Positions 19,856-30,744 of a stretch of DNA of 64,000 nt are shown here, piece after piece. Under the pieces are notes generated by a model, which worked only from the letters and a program-made list of their open reading frames with translations, did no database searches and was not told where the DNA came from. The position numbers and the translations under genes are program-made. Each line of letters starts with the position of its first letter. The stretch's first letter is position 1. Origin of the DNA: Terebella lapidaria (lineage: Eukaryota > Annelida > Polychaeta > Terebellida > Terebellidae); contig OX424567.1 of assembly GCA_949152475.1 (NCBI GenBank), positions 19,369,402 through 19,433,401 of the forward strand, in the 5' to 3' direction.

Positions 19856-20577
19856 GTCTTTCGGGAATACCTGCTGAGGACCACAGGTCCGAAAGACGAA
19901 GTGCCATGCATGATAAAATGTGTACCTCGATGCGAACGAAATCTATTCGCCGTTTGAGAGCTCAAAACATGGTGAAAACTAACGAAAATTACAGCTAAAC
20001 CTACCAAAATGGCTAGGATAATCATTTATAAGTTGTTATCTGCACTAAAATCGATGATTTATCATGTTTTAAAAACATCTTGAATCGTCTGAACTAAAGA
20101 TGCAAAATCTGGCAACTTTCTCGCTTCGAATCAATGGCGGTTTTGTACGATGTTGAATCAAATCGAAACTGGCTTAGTGTTGCGTACATGTTGTTTAGCA
20201 TTACGCAACACGTTTTCTATTTCGATTTGATTCTACACCGTATTTCTGTGTCACGGAGTTTATCGAGGCAATGGTGAAACCGCCATTGAATCGAAGCGAG
20301 AAACTTGTCGGATTTTGCCGGTTTAGTTCAAACGATTGAAAATGTTTGTAAAACACAAAGAATCAATGATTTTAACACAGATAACAACTTTTAAATGATT
20401 ATGCTTGTCATTTTGGTAAGTTTAGCTGCAATTTCCGTTAGTTTTCACCAAGTTTTGAGCTCTCAAAGAGCGAATAGATTTCGTTCGCATCGGATTATAC
20501 TTTTCAACACGCATGGACTTTCGTCTTTCGGACCTGCGGTCCTCAGCAGGTATCCCCGAAAGACGTGCTTTGTCTAC
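19853..20577. repeat. ~725-bp foldback element
   Basis: The left arm starts with GTCTTTCGGGAATACCTGCT and the right arm ends with its near-complement. Arms of about 350 bases run almost to the centre near 20210, where GTTGCGTA and TACGCAAC flank a loop of about 17 bases. Both arms read as the same short open frame (SFH.VLSSQ.ANRFRSHR), a mirror effect rather than a protein gene. Transcription through it would give a very long hairpin RNA. Confidence 0.85.
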
Positions 20578-21778
20578 ATTTGATAGAGCGTCACGTGTGG
20601 GAATCAACAGATTAAGCCGTTCAGTGTATTACTGTACACAGCGCTTTACCGACCATACATCGCTGTGGAGGATCTATGATCAGCACACTGCACAGTTCCA
20701 GTGGCTCGTGACCATATATAGCTGAGCCTCATATTATCGCTCACATAAACTATCAAATTATGCGCGTGCATAGAAGGATTCAAAGCAAATGATTGTTTAT
20801 TATTGTTATTTAATTCATTTTTTATCCATTCTGTTATTGTATATGCAACCAAACACTCAGCAACAGAGTCATATGGCATACTTCATCATTTTTTTCACCT
20901 ACAAAATACGCCTGTGCCAAATTAATCGGCGCTGTATAAACAACGGAAGTTAGTGGGAGTCGAGGACTGGACAACTCGGCTCAATTCGGCCAGGACAGCT
21001 CGGCCCAGGCTGGACAACTCGGCCAGGACAAGTCGGCCCAGCTCGTCGCGCTGATTGGACACGGCTGATCGAACACGGCTCAAGGGTCGCAGTGTGGGGG
21101 GCTCGGGGTGTGGGTTGAGGGGGGAGGGGAGTGAGACTTGCATAAGACGTGTTCAATGAGACTAGCTGAGTCGACTGGGCAATAAGCACAAATGCATCTG
21201 ACATATTATTTCATGGCACCTATAGACTACTGGAAATAATGGAAACATTCATAGCGAGGCTCCGTATAGACTAGGCTTACTGAAAATTACTGACCGATTT
21301 TTTTTAACCCGAATGAAAGCTAGAATTTTTTTAGACTAGGCCTACTGAAAATCACTGATCGGTTTATTCTATAGATATGCTATGCTTTACAAGTCAATAA
21401 AGGCTAAAAAAAAAATTCCACTCAAACATAATGAATACACGACAATCAATTCAATGCTTAATATTGACATAGGCATAATTTATGTAACAAAAGGGGCCAG
21501 CACATCAAGTCCACAGGCTAATATCCTCGAGAGCGGCCCCCACTAGGCCACCAACGAGGACCTGTAACCAGCAACAATCCCCAAAAAATATTTTGGGGAT
21601 TTTACCACAGAAATGCACGAATTCTATATAGTTTTCGTGTATTTTACTTCAGAAACTCTCTTTTCACATTGACTTCATGAGCTGAGAGGCATATCCATGG
21701 AAACACCACTTTGAATGACGTCACCGACACCTCTACTAAACCTACATCACTGTCAATTCTACGCGAGAACCAAATTAA
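20578..21778. other. Non-coding with a short GC-rich minisatellite
   Basis: No gene is recognised. Between about 20965 and 21045 a degenerate unit containing CTCGGCCAGGACA recurs about four times. Two related blocks around GACTAGGC.TACTGAAAAT occur near 21270 and 21338. Confidence 0.5.
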
Positions 21779-21847
21779 GGGCGAGTTGACTGGCGAAGGG
21801 CGAGTTGAAGGTCGAGTTGACGGGCGAGGTGACGGGCGAAAATCGAG
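21779..21847. repeat. GGGCGAGTTGA minisatellite
   Basis: About six imperfect copies of a 10-12-base unit GGGCGAGTTGAC or GGGCGAGGTGAC. Confidence 0.8.
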
Positions 21848-22498
21848 GGCTATGAAAGCCGGTGATAGCGCTCGAAGTGTGAGTTTGGGCACTTGACGTC
21901 GTGGACTTCACATCGACCTTTGGCCATCGCCTGACCAGGGGTTCACGTCCAACAGAACCTAGATTCCTTCCAGAGCGTGCAACGAAACTTGGGGAAAATA
22001 TTTCAACTACCTTTGGATTCTGTTGCTCTTTTAAGCATTTGCAAGTGCTGTTCGACCAACCGGGTAGGGAAACTCAGCAGTGTCACGTTGATATCGGAGG
22101 GATCTGCACTGGAACTTGGACACACGAGCCAGCAGTGTACGGGCTTCTCAGTCCAGCCAAGGACTCCACACATAGAAAACAACGACCTCTACTTGCCTTC
22201 GAAATATGCTAAAGAATGACCGCCAACGGATGAAAGAAAGTCGCAGCTCACCTACCACGAAGCCTGTGTGGATGGATGTCTGAGTGAGTGATTGAACTTT
22301 GAACTTTGTTTTGCTTTGTCCGGACGGGGACAGCCAGCGATTCAGGGGACTCCCTGGATTTCCTACGCCGAGAGAGACGTCACTCCTACACAAGAGCAGG
22401 GACCGTGATTCGAGCACGTGGCCTCAGGGACAGCGAGGCTATAGGGGCCGGGGGCTGGCGAACATTACGATGGGTAGACTTGTCTACTTGTGTCCTCC

Positions 22499-22795
22499 AC
22501 AGCGGGCGACCCCACGCCCGCCACATCGTCAAGAGACCAGCGGGCGACCTAAGGGTTGTTCACAGCGTCTGCGGGGAGTCACTTGCACAGCGGGCGACCA
22601 CGCCCGCCACAACACCAGGGGACCATCGGGCGACCCAAGGGTTGTTCACAGCGTCTGCGGGTGAGTCACTTGCACAGCGGGCGACCTCACGCCCGCCACA
22701 ACACCAGGGGACCATCGGGCGACCTAAGGGTTGCTCACAGCGTCTGCGGGCGAGTCACTTGCACAGCGGCCGACCCCACGCTCGCCCGCCGCATT
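22499..22795. repeat. ~87-bp GC-rich minisatellite, about 3.5 units
   Basis: CACAGCGGGCGACC recurs near 22499, 22586, 22672 and 22760, each followed by CACGCCCGCC and a TCACAGCGTCTGCGGG block. Open frames in several registers over this stretch arise from lack of stop codons in GC-rich repeats and are not genes. Confidence 0.88.
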
Positions 22796-22856
22796 GAGAG
22801 GAGACCTGAGAGCGACTCTAGCCAATAGCCAACGCATAAACGGGTATAAACCTTGA

Positions 22857-23350
22857 GCGGGCCCCAGACCACCGCCCCCCCCCCCCCCCCCCCCGCCGAC
22901 AGGGGCTTCCTTCCCCTGGCTTAGTGACATTTCACAACTGGGCCTTCACTCAAAATACTATTTCTGCTCCGAATCAGTCATGCAAAAACTCTTCAGGGGA
23001 AATGGGAAATGGACGAAAGGAAACCTCGAAAACACACCACAGGGGCATGGATATCCCTTTAGCTTCCAGACCCTCGGCCTTCACAACCTTCGCTTCACGA
23101 CGTTTCACATCTTGGCCCTCCTTCAGAATCCTGGATCTGCCCCAGATCAGGCATTCATAAATATCCAAGGCCATGGAAATTGAACCAAGGAGAGCCCGAG
23201 AACACACCATTGGGGATGCATAAACCTTCAGTCTCTGGGGCACTTGAGCGGGTCCAAGACCACCGGCCGACAGGGGCTCGCTTCGCTTGCCGCTATATCG
23301 GTTATGGGTTTTGGCTCCCCCACCTCTCATCTCAAAATCCTATACCCGCC
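22857..23350 (-). repeat. Dispersed repeat with poly-C run (copy 2, inverted relative to 1958-2880)
   Basis: Read on the minus strand this matches the family at 1958-2880, with shared phrases such as GGTTTATGCATCCCC.ATGGTG and TATGAATGCCTGATCTGGGG. A C20 run occupies 22875-22894. It has degenerate internal subrepeats like copy 1. Confidence 0.75.
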
Positions 23351-24985
23351 CCTATTTATACCTGTCACGAATGTGCCGTCATATATAATTAGTATATTCT
23401 TGTCTGTAAACCCCACGAGCCACACAAATCGTGTTACAACAAATCACTCGACTTTTCGTTAATTTGTATAGGCCTACTCGTCTATTCAGACTTTCTTTTA
23501 TGAAATACTGTTTCTTTATTTTAAAGTATCACACATCATTCAGTGACATGCAACTTCATTATTTTCAAAGTATTTTTATGAAATTACTATTTGATAAACT
23601 TTTTTTATTAAAGAGATTGTTTGAGCAGATTAACAAGTATGCATAAAATCGTGCCCATTAAAAACCCCAAAATAGGTCTGTGTTAACACGTAGCTACAAA
23701 ACAACACTAAACGCTGCATTCGGCTTGCATCAAAAAGGAAGCGCACGATAAATGTTTACTTGATGACATCAGACTACAGCGGTTATTTATAAGTACCATG
23801 CAGCCTCACGGCGTCTTGCATGAAGCCGGCAATGATTTTTTTTGGCTGTTTTGAAGATATAATTTACAACCAGCGGGAAGTCCTTGATCATGTTGAGTCG
23901 GATCTTCTTCAGAAAACCACTCGAAAGAGCGGGCAATATATACGTAGTGTTGCGATAATATCTAGGCCTACCTGTTATGGAGAAATAGTTGGGGAACTAT
24001 AGTTCGAGAGATTGAACACTTTCAGTTGTGTTTTATTCACCAAGATCATCCAGAATAGTTTTGCTGGGAAATATATATTACAAACATATATAGTCTTTAG
24101 AAATCAATTTCTTCAAACATTTGAACAGATGTTCAACGTCTATTATGCGTGCATTATTCTACAAGTGAAATATCGGGATACTCTTGTGAAAATAATAAAA
24201 TATGTAGCTACATGTATAATCCGGGGCATGAAAATGTGTATGTACTTCATAGTACATATTGATGAAAATTAAAATATTCAGAGAAAAGAATATATTAAAC
24301 GTACTTCTGAGAACACAGCTAGATGTAACTTTTCATCTGCATCTTACATGTAAGTGTGTGTGTGTGTGTGTTTTAATTACATTATACTGCAATTGTACTC
24401 TGGCCTACATGTACCAAGGTTTGTTTTACTATTAATAAAAAATCCACTCTAGATATCCTGAGAGCTATACTAATATCAAAATTTGAGGATTTTTTTTTTC
24501 AATTGAGTACATGTCACGAAAGCAATAAACTGAAGAGCACAAACACAATATGTTTCTACATGATTAAAGGATTTCACTCGATTTAAGGTTGGGTACGTAA
24601 CCTCAACGGTTGCATTCACGCTTTATCAGTTGGTTACTGTCATATCATTAATTTTGAAAACGTGCTCTTCAATTTACAATGTACTTCCCTGAAAAAATAT
24701 TCTTGAAACAAAATTGTGTGTGGACTCTTCACATAACCAGGTGACGTTTTTAGGGGAGGCTCCTATCGAAAATTGAATTTTAATCAGACAATTTTGCAAA
24801 GACAGACTGATATTGCGCCGTCTACTAAACGTAAATTACATTCGAACCAGACAGTCAGTGTGTTATGGTGCGGTTCGTTGGCTATTGTTGATACTCGAAA
24901 TACTACGCGTCCATAATATACTGACTCAAAACATTCTACCGTTTGGCACCTTTTCAAGTCGTCATTGATATAGAGGAATGAGCAT
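23351..24985. other. AT-rich, no gene seen
   Basis: Only short open frames without recognisable domains, and a short (GT)n run near 24354-24371. Confidence 0.5.
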
Positions 24986-25659
24986 CTACGACGGCGTTTA
25001 GGGCCAGGTTGTATGTCAAAAAAATATGGTGTCTAAGTCGTGGTCTCGAATTACAAAGTCGTAATCTCGAATTACAAAGTCGTGATCACGAATTACGAAG
25101 TCGTGATCTCGAATTATGTTCTACTGTAGTCCGTGCTATTTAAAAGTATTGCGCGTATTAGGGCCATGTTATATGTAAAACAAATGTGAAACTTAAGTCG
25201 TGATCACGACTTTGTAAGTCGTGATCTCTGATTACAAATTCGAGATCACCAATTCACTTATCAAAAACTTAAAGTACAATTAAAATGAAAATATAATGGG
25301 CATTCGATAATTTCAATAGTTAAATGCACTTAAATGCACTGTTGTAATGGTTACAAGTCAATTTAGTCCTCCCAAAGAACCCTGATTACCAACAGCTGTC
25401 ATGAACACTAACTTGCAAATAAGACAACAAGGTTATGCATGATATATTTTGATATTTTCTAATTGAAATATGCAATTTGTTATTCACGGTTTTCAAATCG
25501 TTTCAAGTTCGAACTATTGAAGATATCGATGCAAGATTGAACAATTGTATTCAGCTGAGTTCCACTTTACTCGTACTTTATTACAATTCACAGTTCGAGA
25601 TCACGAATTAGACACCTTAAATTTTTGACATACAACCTGGCCCTAAAACGCTTTCGTAG
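24986..25659. mobile_element. MITE-like element with CTACGA...TCGTAG ends and a CAT target duplication
   Basis: The left end reads CTACGACGGCGTTTAGGGCC and the right end is its near-complement (GGCCCTAAAACGCTTTCGTAG). Inverted homology continues for roughly 60 bases into TGTATGTCAAAAA and GTGTCTAA. CAT occurs directly outside both ends (24983-24985 and 25660-25662), which fits a 3-bp target duplication. The interior contains repeated GTCGTGATC/GATCACGAC and CTCGAATTAC motifs and a second, partial copy of the terminus near 25160. No transposase is coded. Confidence 0.75.
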
Positions 25660-25753
25660 CATACACTGCCCCCAAAATTTCCTATTCAAATATCGAACCT
25701 TGCCGTAAAGTGTGGACTCGCAGACTAGTACTTCCAGAAAACCACGCTCATTT

Positions 25754-27311
25754 AAAAATTAGCCCAAAAGCTAAGACAGGTTACCGGAAAATATATGTTT
25801 TATATTTTAGATATTAACTATTTTGTCCAATGACCTTGAAAATAAGGTCACTGGTCAAATTCAAGGTCACAAGAATATCCAGCATACATGTATATCATTC
25901 CACATATCTCCACAATTGATTGCTGAGCTGTAAATTCAATAACAAGGAAGATAATCGCAATGTTGTTCTATGACCTTGAAGATGAGGTCAAAAGTCAAAT
26001 TTAAGGTAATCAAATTATTCGGCATACATCATTCCCTATTAGTGCACAATAGATTGATAAATTATAAAGTCGTTGATAAACGAGATATTAGCCATCTTGT
26101 GCTCTGACCTTGAGAATGAGGTCAAATGTTGAATTCAAGATAATGACAATATCCAGCATATACAATGTCATGTAGCATTTCCTATATGCACAATTTTGAT
26201 TAATACGGGGGAATAACGATAATAAACGAGATATTAGCCATTTTGTGCTCTGACCTTGAAAATGAGGTCAAAGGTCAAATTCAAGGTCATCAGAATACTC
26301 AGCGCATATCATTTTCTATATGTCCACAAATGGTTCCCAAGCTATGAAGTCGATAAGAAAAGAGATATTAGCCATTTTGTCATGTGACCTTGAAAATGAG
26401 GTCACAATCAAGATAATGACAATATCCAACATATATCTTTTTCTGTATGTTAACAATTGATTCCTAAGGTGTAAAGTCGATAATAAGCGAGATATTAGCC
26501 ATTTTTCTGTGACCTTGAAAATGAGGTCTGAGGTCAAATTCAAAGTCATGACAATATTCAGCATATATCATTTTCCATATGTTCACAATTGATTATTATG
26601 CTGTAAAGTCGATAATGAGCGAAATATCACCCACTGCGTCCTGTGACCTTGAAAATTAGGTTAACGGTCAAATTTTAGTTCATGACAATACTCAGCATAT
26701 TTAATTTCCTATATGTTCGCAATTGATCCCTAAGCTGTAAAGTCGATGATAAGTGAGATATTAGCTGTTTTGTCCTGTGACCTTGAAAATTAGGTCGAGA
26801 ATCAAATTCAAGGTCACGAGAATATTCAGCATATATCGTTTTCAATATGCTCACAATTGATTCCTAAACCCTAATCTCAATATTAAGCAAGATATGTGTC
26901 CCATTATAAAGCATAAGAGAATTGAACACGGGAAAGTCCCATTTGGGCCGAGTTTGGGCCAAAATAGCCCACTTTGAACAATAGAGGGTAACGAAACTTA
27001 TACAAGTCACATGGGTACATAGGATGAGTGTTATGCATCAATGAGAAAAAAGAGTTACTGAACAGATTTTGTGAAAACGAACGTCAAAGTTCAAAATTGG
27101 CCGTTTTTCGTCAAACCGGCCGCAATATTGGAAAAAAGCGAGAAAAAAAAAATAAAATAACCACCTTCTGGAATTTTATTCAGTTTATTTGTGAAAAAAT
27201 TTCAGAAAGATTCGACCGTAAACTTTAAAGATAAAATTGTTGACAGGCAGATGGCTAGACGGACGCAACGCCATGGCAAATTTTTATCGGACCATCGGTT
27301 CGGTAACCTAA
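25754..27311 (-). repeat. GGTTACCGG-ended element with ~137-bp AAGGTCA tandem repeats (copy 1)
   Basis: Bounded by AGGTTACCGG on the left (25778) and CGGTAACCT on the right (27301-27309). The interior from about 25830 to 26870 has about eight diverged copies of a unit with TGACCTTGAAAATGAGGTCA, a TCAAATTCAAGGTCA block, and GCGAGATATTAGCCATTTTGT. The right part (26880-27310) matches 50799-51230 in opposite orientation. It is clearly more diverged than the copies at the right end of the window. No protein is coded. Confidence 0.8.
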
Positions 27312-27749
27312 AAAACGTATGCTGGGCAAACATAGATAACAAATTTTGTTGATCATTCAGTCTGTAGATGTTTAGTTGCACTGAGTATATGGCCCACTTT
27401 TTTGTTAGCTATGTTAACTATATCTCAACATTAGTGCGCTTTTTCTGTAGAGTTTTACTTTCAAATCTTACCTCACACTTAATGTTCATGATGTTCACTT
27501 CTTGGTGCAAACTAAAATGCGGTCAACATGCCTGGCTACATATAAGCGGATCAATATATATGTTCTTCGATCTAAACGACCCCATGCAGCACATGTATAA
27601 TAACCGAACGTGATATCTTTTCAAGGTTCAATTGAATGGAAATGATCTGATCGCTTCGCACGAGAGGAGGAAACCGAAATATGATACGAGGTAGGCATAC
27701 ATAATATATTTTCAAATTTTAAAAGTGAATTCTCATACTATCTATAGAA

Positions 27750-27861
27750 AATATTACCGACGTATTATACGAAATAAATGAAATGATGACATACATACTA
27801 ACATAAATATTACCGACGTATTATACGGAAAGATATGAAATGATGACATACATACTAAAAA
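27750..27861. repeat. 56-bp tandem duplication
   Basis: The block AATATTACCGACGTATTATA followed by GATGACATACATACTA occurs twice, with starts at 27750 and 27806. Confidence 0.85.
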
Positions 27862-27945
27862 ATCTGAAGTATTTTAAAGTGGTATTGGCAGAAAGTTATG
27901 GCTTTTGCTATATATTTCTGACCGAACAAGGAAAACACGAGTTAA

Positions 27946-28353
27946 CGTAGTCCGCTACAAACAGGGAGGTAATGAAAAGTCCAAATTTAAGAGTTATATC
28001 GTGAATATTACCTCTTCAAAATAACATATTTTATAGAGTAATTGATCAGAAAGAAAAGAAAATAGGGGGTCACCGTGCTGGTTTCTTCGACATATTCGAT
28101 CAAAAATCACAAACATTTACTAAAATGACTTAATTTATGGTATTTTTACACATTTTTTGCCCATATATTCACATCTTGCATCTTGTTTTCCAAGAGAACG
28201 GATACGGTGACCCCCTACTTTCTTTTCAGTTTTAGGATGCTGATCAATTACTCTATAAAATATATGTCATTCTGAAGCTCTAGATTTTGTTGATACAGTC
28301 TTTATTTTGAAAAACTCTTTGACCCCCTCCCCTCACTGTTTAGAGCGGACTAC
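27946..28353. mobile_element. TTAA-flanked MITE with long inverted repeats
   Basis: TTAA sits directly outside both ends (27942-27945 and 28354-28357). The ends read CGTAGTCCGCT on the left and, complemented, GGTAGTCCGCT on the right. Inverted homology extends over about 130 bases each side, including ATTTTATAGAGTAATTGATC and GGGGGTCACCGT. A TTAA duplication is the mark of piggyBac-type transposition; no transposase is coded. Confidence 0.75.
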
Positions 28354-28357
28354 CTTA

Positions 28358-29362
28358 ATATGCACTGCGAATTAATATGCACTTGATTGTTCAACGGATG
28401 CCCCTTTTTCGTTGATTTCTTTGGGAGTTTCTGGTTGAGATCGTTTGTGTTTATTGACATTACCCCGATTCTCAGTGGTTTGTATCCCTCGATTCAATAC
28501 ATTTTCAGCTTACTAGTATAATGTTCGAGCGTAAACACTCATATAAACTAGATCAGGTCAAAGTTAACTCTGAGTGGCGCTTTTAAAAAAAGGCTGCTAG
28601 TGCTGTCACATGCTCGGATTATTCATTTGATCAACCATTGTTTGTTTTGTAACCGAGACCACAGGCATATTTGTTGTTGATTTAATCAAATAGTTTTTCT
28701 CCCAATATCACTTCAATTGAAGTGGCGAAATTCCATCCCGCTTAATATGTTATCAGCGAATTAACGAGAGTATGTAGTTATATTATGTTAAACACAATTT
28801 ATAGGCCGACATATGATTCACTTTAATAATTTGTTTTCATGAATGATAAAATGTTTTCTATTCAGTAAGTTGCAATACTATTGCATTTCAGGATGGGGTG
28901 TACGGCTCGAGCTGATGGGATGATGGACGTTGGAAAAGCGGATGCATATTGATGATGGTGAGTCCAGGGCAAAGACCGTGACGTTGATAATGGCATATCC
29001 CGTTCGAATGACAACATTATGAGCTGTACTTGCATAATGTTCCATGAATACGTTCCTGCCCGCTGCGGCTGAAATATATATACCTTGTATTCTGTAGCTA
29101 GTCATATTAAGTAGTACGAATACTTGAACACCCACACAATGTACAATATAAGTAAACACAAAGTTAATATTAGTGTGGCTTCTGCATGGGCGGATCCCCG
29201 AGGGGGGAGGGGGTGGCAAGAAAATAATGTCGAAATATGTTTGAGAACAGAGTGATCATATAGTGAGTATGTATGGAAGTATATCCAGGAGAGGTCAGGT
29301 TACGGAGTGTATTATTGCTATCAAGTGTGTACATTTTTTATCTCGTACGTACGCTTTATTAA
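28358..29362. other. No gene seen
   Basis: AT-rich sequence without recognisable coding or repeat structure apart from simple runs. The 113-codon minus-strand frame at 28878-29219 has no recognisable motif. Confidence 0.45.
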
Positions 29363-29897
29363 GGAGCCGCTGAAAGGACATGGAAAAAATATTTTTTGAC
29401 ATATGGTTATTGCGTTCCCTCGCAATATTATCGCGTTCCCTTGCAATCCGGATCGCGTTCCCACGCGATCTTATTGCGTTCCCTCGCAATCCGGATCGCG
29501 TTCCCTTGCGATCTTATTGCGTTCCCTCGCAATCCAGATCGCGTTCCCTCGCGATATTATCGCGTTCCCTCGAGATCTTATTGCGTTCCCTCGCATTCCG
29601 GATCGCGTTCCCTCGCGATCTTGTAGAATAACCTTCTCAGAAGTCATTGGCGTCAGCACAATGCGAGGGAACGCGATCCAGAATGCGAGGGAACGCAATA
29701 AGATCGCGAGGGAACGCGATAATATCGCGAGGGAACGCGATCTGGATTGCAAGGGAACGCGATCCGGATTGCGAGGGAACGCAATAAGATCGCGAGGGAA
29801 CGCGATCCGGAATGCGAGGGAACGCGATAATTTGCATGATAGGGAACGCAATAACAATGTGCTAAAAATATTTCTTCCATGTCCTCTCAGAGGCTCC
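29363..29897. mobile_element. Foldback (FB)-like element with inverted arrays of ~20-bp repeats
   Basis: The ends are GGAGCCGCTGAAAGGACATG on the left and its near-complement on the right (GGCTCC at 29892-29897). Inside each end is an array of a roughly 20-bp unit, ATCGCGTTCCCTCGCAATCC, in one orientation (29408-29625) and in the opposite orientation (29665-29850), around a spacer of about 40 bases. Inverted terminal repeats made of short direct repeats are the defining layout of foldback transposons such as Drosophila FB. No protein is coded; the long frames on both strands come from the repeat. Confidence 0.82.
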
Positions 29898-30033
29898 GTA
29901 CTTATTAACTCGCACGACCCATACATACGAGAATGGGTCAAACGTTCAAGTCAAACGTACAAGATATGAATAGTACGTATGAGATAATTGTTGATATTAT
30001 TCCATCTAGACGTACGTCTAACGGTAATAACAT

Positions 30034-30640
30034 TGTGACTACACGAGTAGTAACACCACGGTTATGGTGCGCAGATGCTGGCAGATTTATAAGATATTTC
30101 ATGACACTGCAGTAAACCTCTTTATTTTCTAAAACCGTTAGAAATCTTACATTCCAACACCCAGCCCACAACGCGTAACCCGGAACTCGCAACAGGCAAC
30201 TCGCATCACGCATTTCGTATAACGCATGCCACTATGGTCACAGGACGCATATCGCAACTTGTGAGACGCATGTCGCAAGTCGTGGCGCGTCACGCAAGTC
30301 GCATCACGCAAGTCGCAACACATAACTCGCAACTGGCATGTCGCCACTCGAAAGTCGTGGCCGCACCGGAATTCCATACTCAATGACCATGACCGCAGAC
30401 AATTAAGGATATCACATGCCTGGGTCATCCTGGCCCACCAACATGGGTGATTATCTTGACCAGGGCGATGTGACTGAACAGTGGGATTAGAACTGACCTC
30501 GGGGACGAAGTCTCTCCGAAAGAGGGAAGCACTGTAGTATTATGATGTGGTGGGGCTACACGAGTAATAACACCATGGTTATATAGTGCGCAGATCCTGG
30601 TGAAATTATAACATATTCACCAGGAATAAGACACTGTAAA
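30034..30640. repeat. Direct repeat pair and GCAAGTCGC-type degenerate array
   Basis: A block of about 70 bases with CTACACGAGTA.TAACACCA and GTGCGCAGAT.CTGG occurs at about 30038-30110 and again at 30554-30625. Between them (30175-30360) a degenerate unit around ACGCAAGTCGCA or AACTCGCAAC recurs many times. Confidence 0.65.
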
Positions 30641-30744
30641 GACACTTCCCCTCAAAGACTCTGTGTACGACATTCATGTCCCAATTTTCACAAAACGACC
30701 ATCACGTGACACAACACCGCTAACAGACTCGCACGTAGGCGTTA

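Noticed and set aside
19476-20607. Similar small proteins on opposite strands (SFH.VLSSQ.ANRFRSHR)
   Set aside because: They are mirror readings of the two arms of an inverted repeat, not a pair of genes.
22306-22828. Long overlapping open frames in several registers (up to 163 codons)
   Set aside because: They lie in an 87-bp GC-rich minisatellite where stops are rare. They have repeated peptide blocks and no domain or splice support.
29396-29969. Open frames up to 188 codons on both strands with repeated FPR/ARER peptides
   Set aside because: They are translations of the inverted 20-bp arrays of the foldback element. The two strands give the same peptides because of the symmetry.
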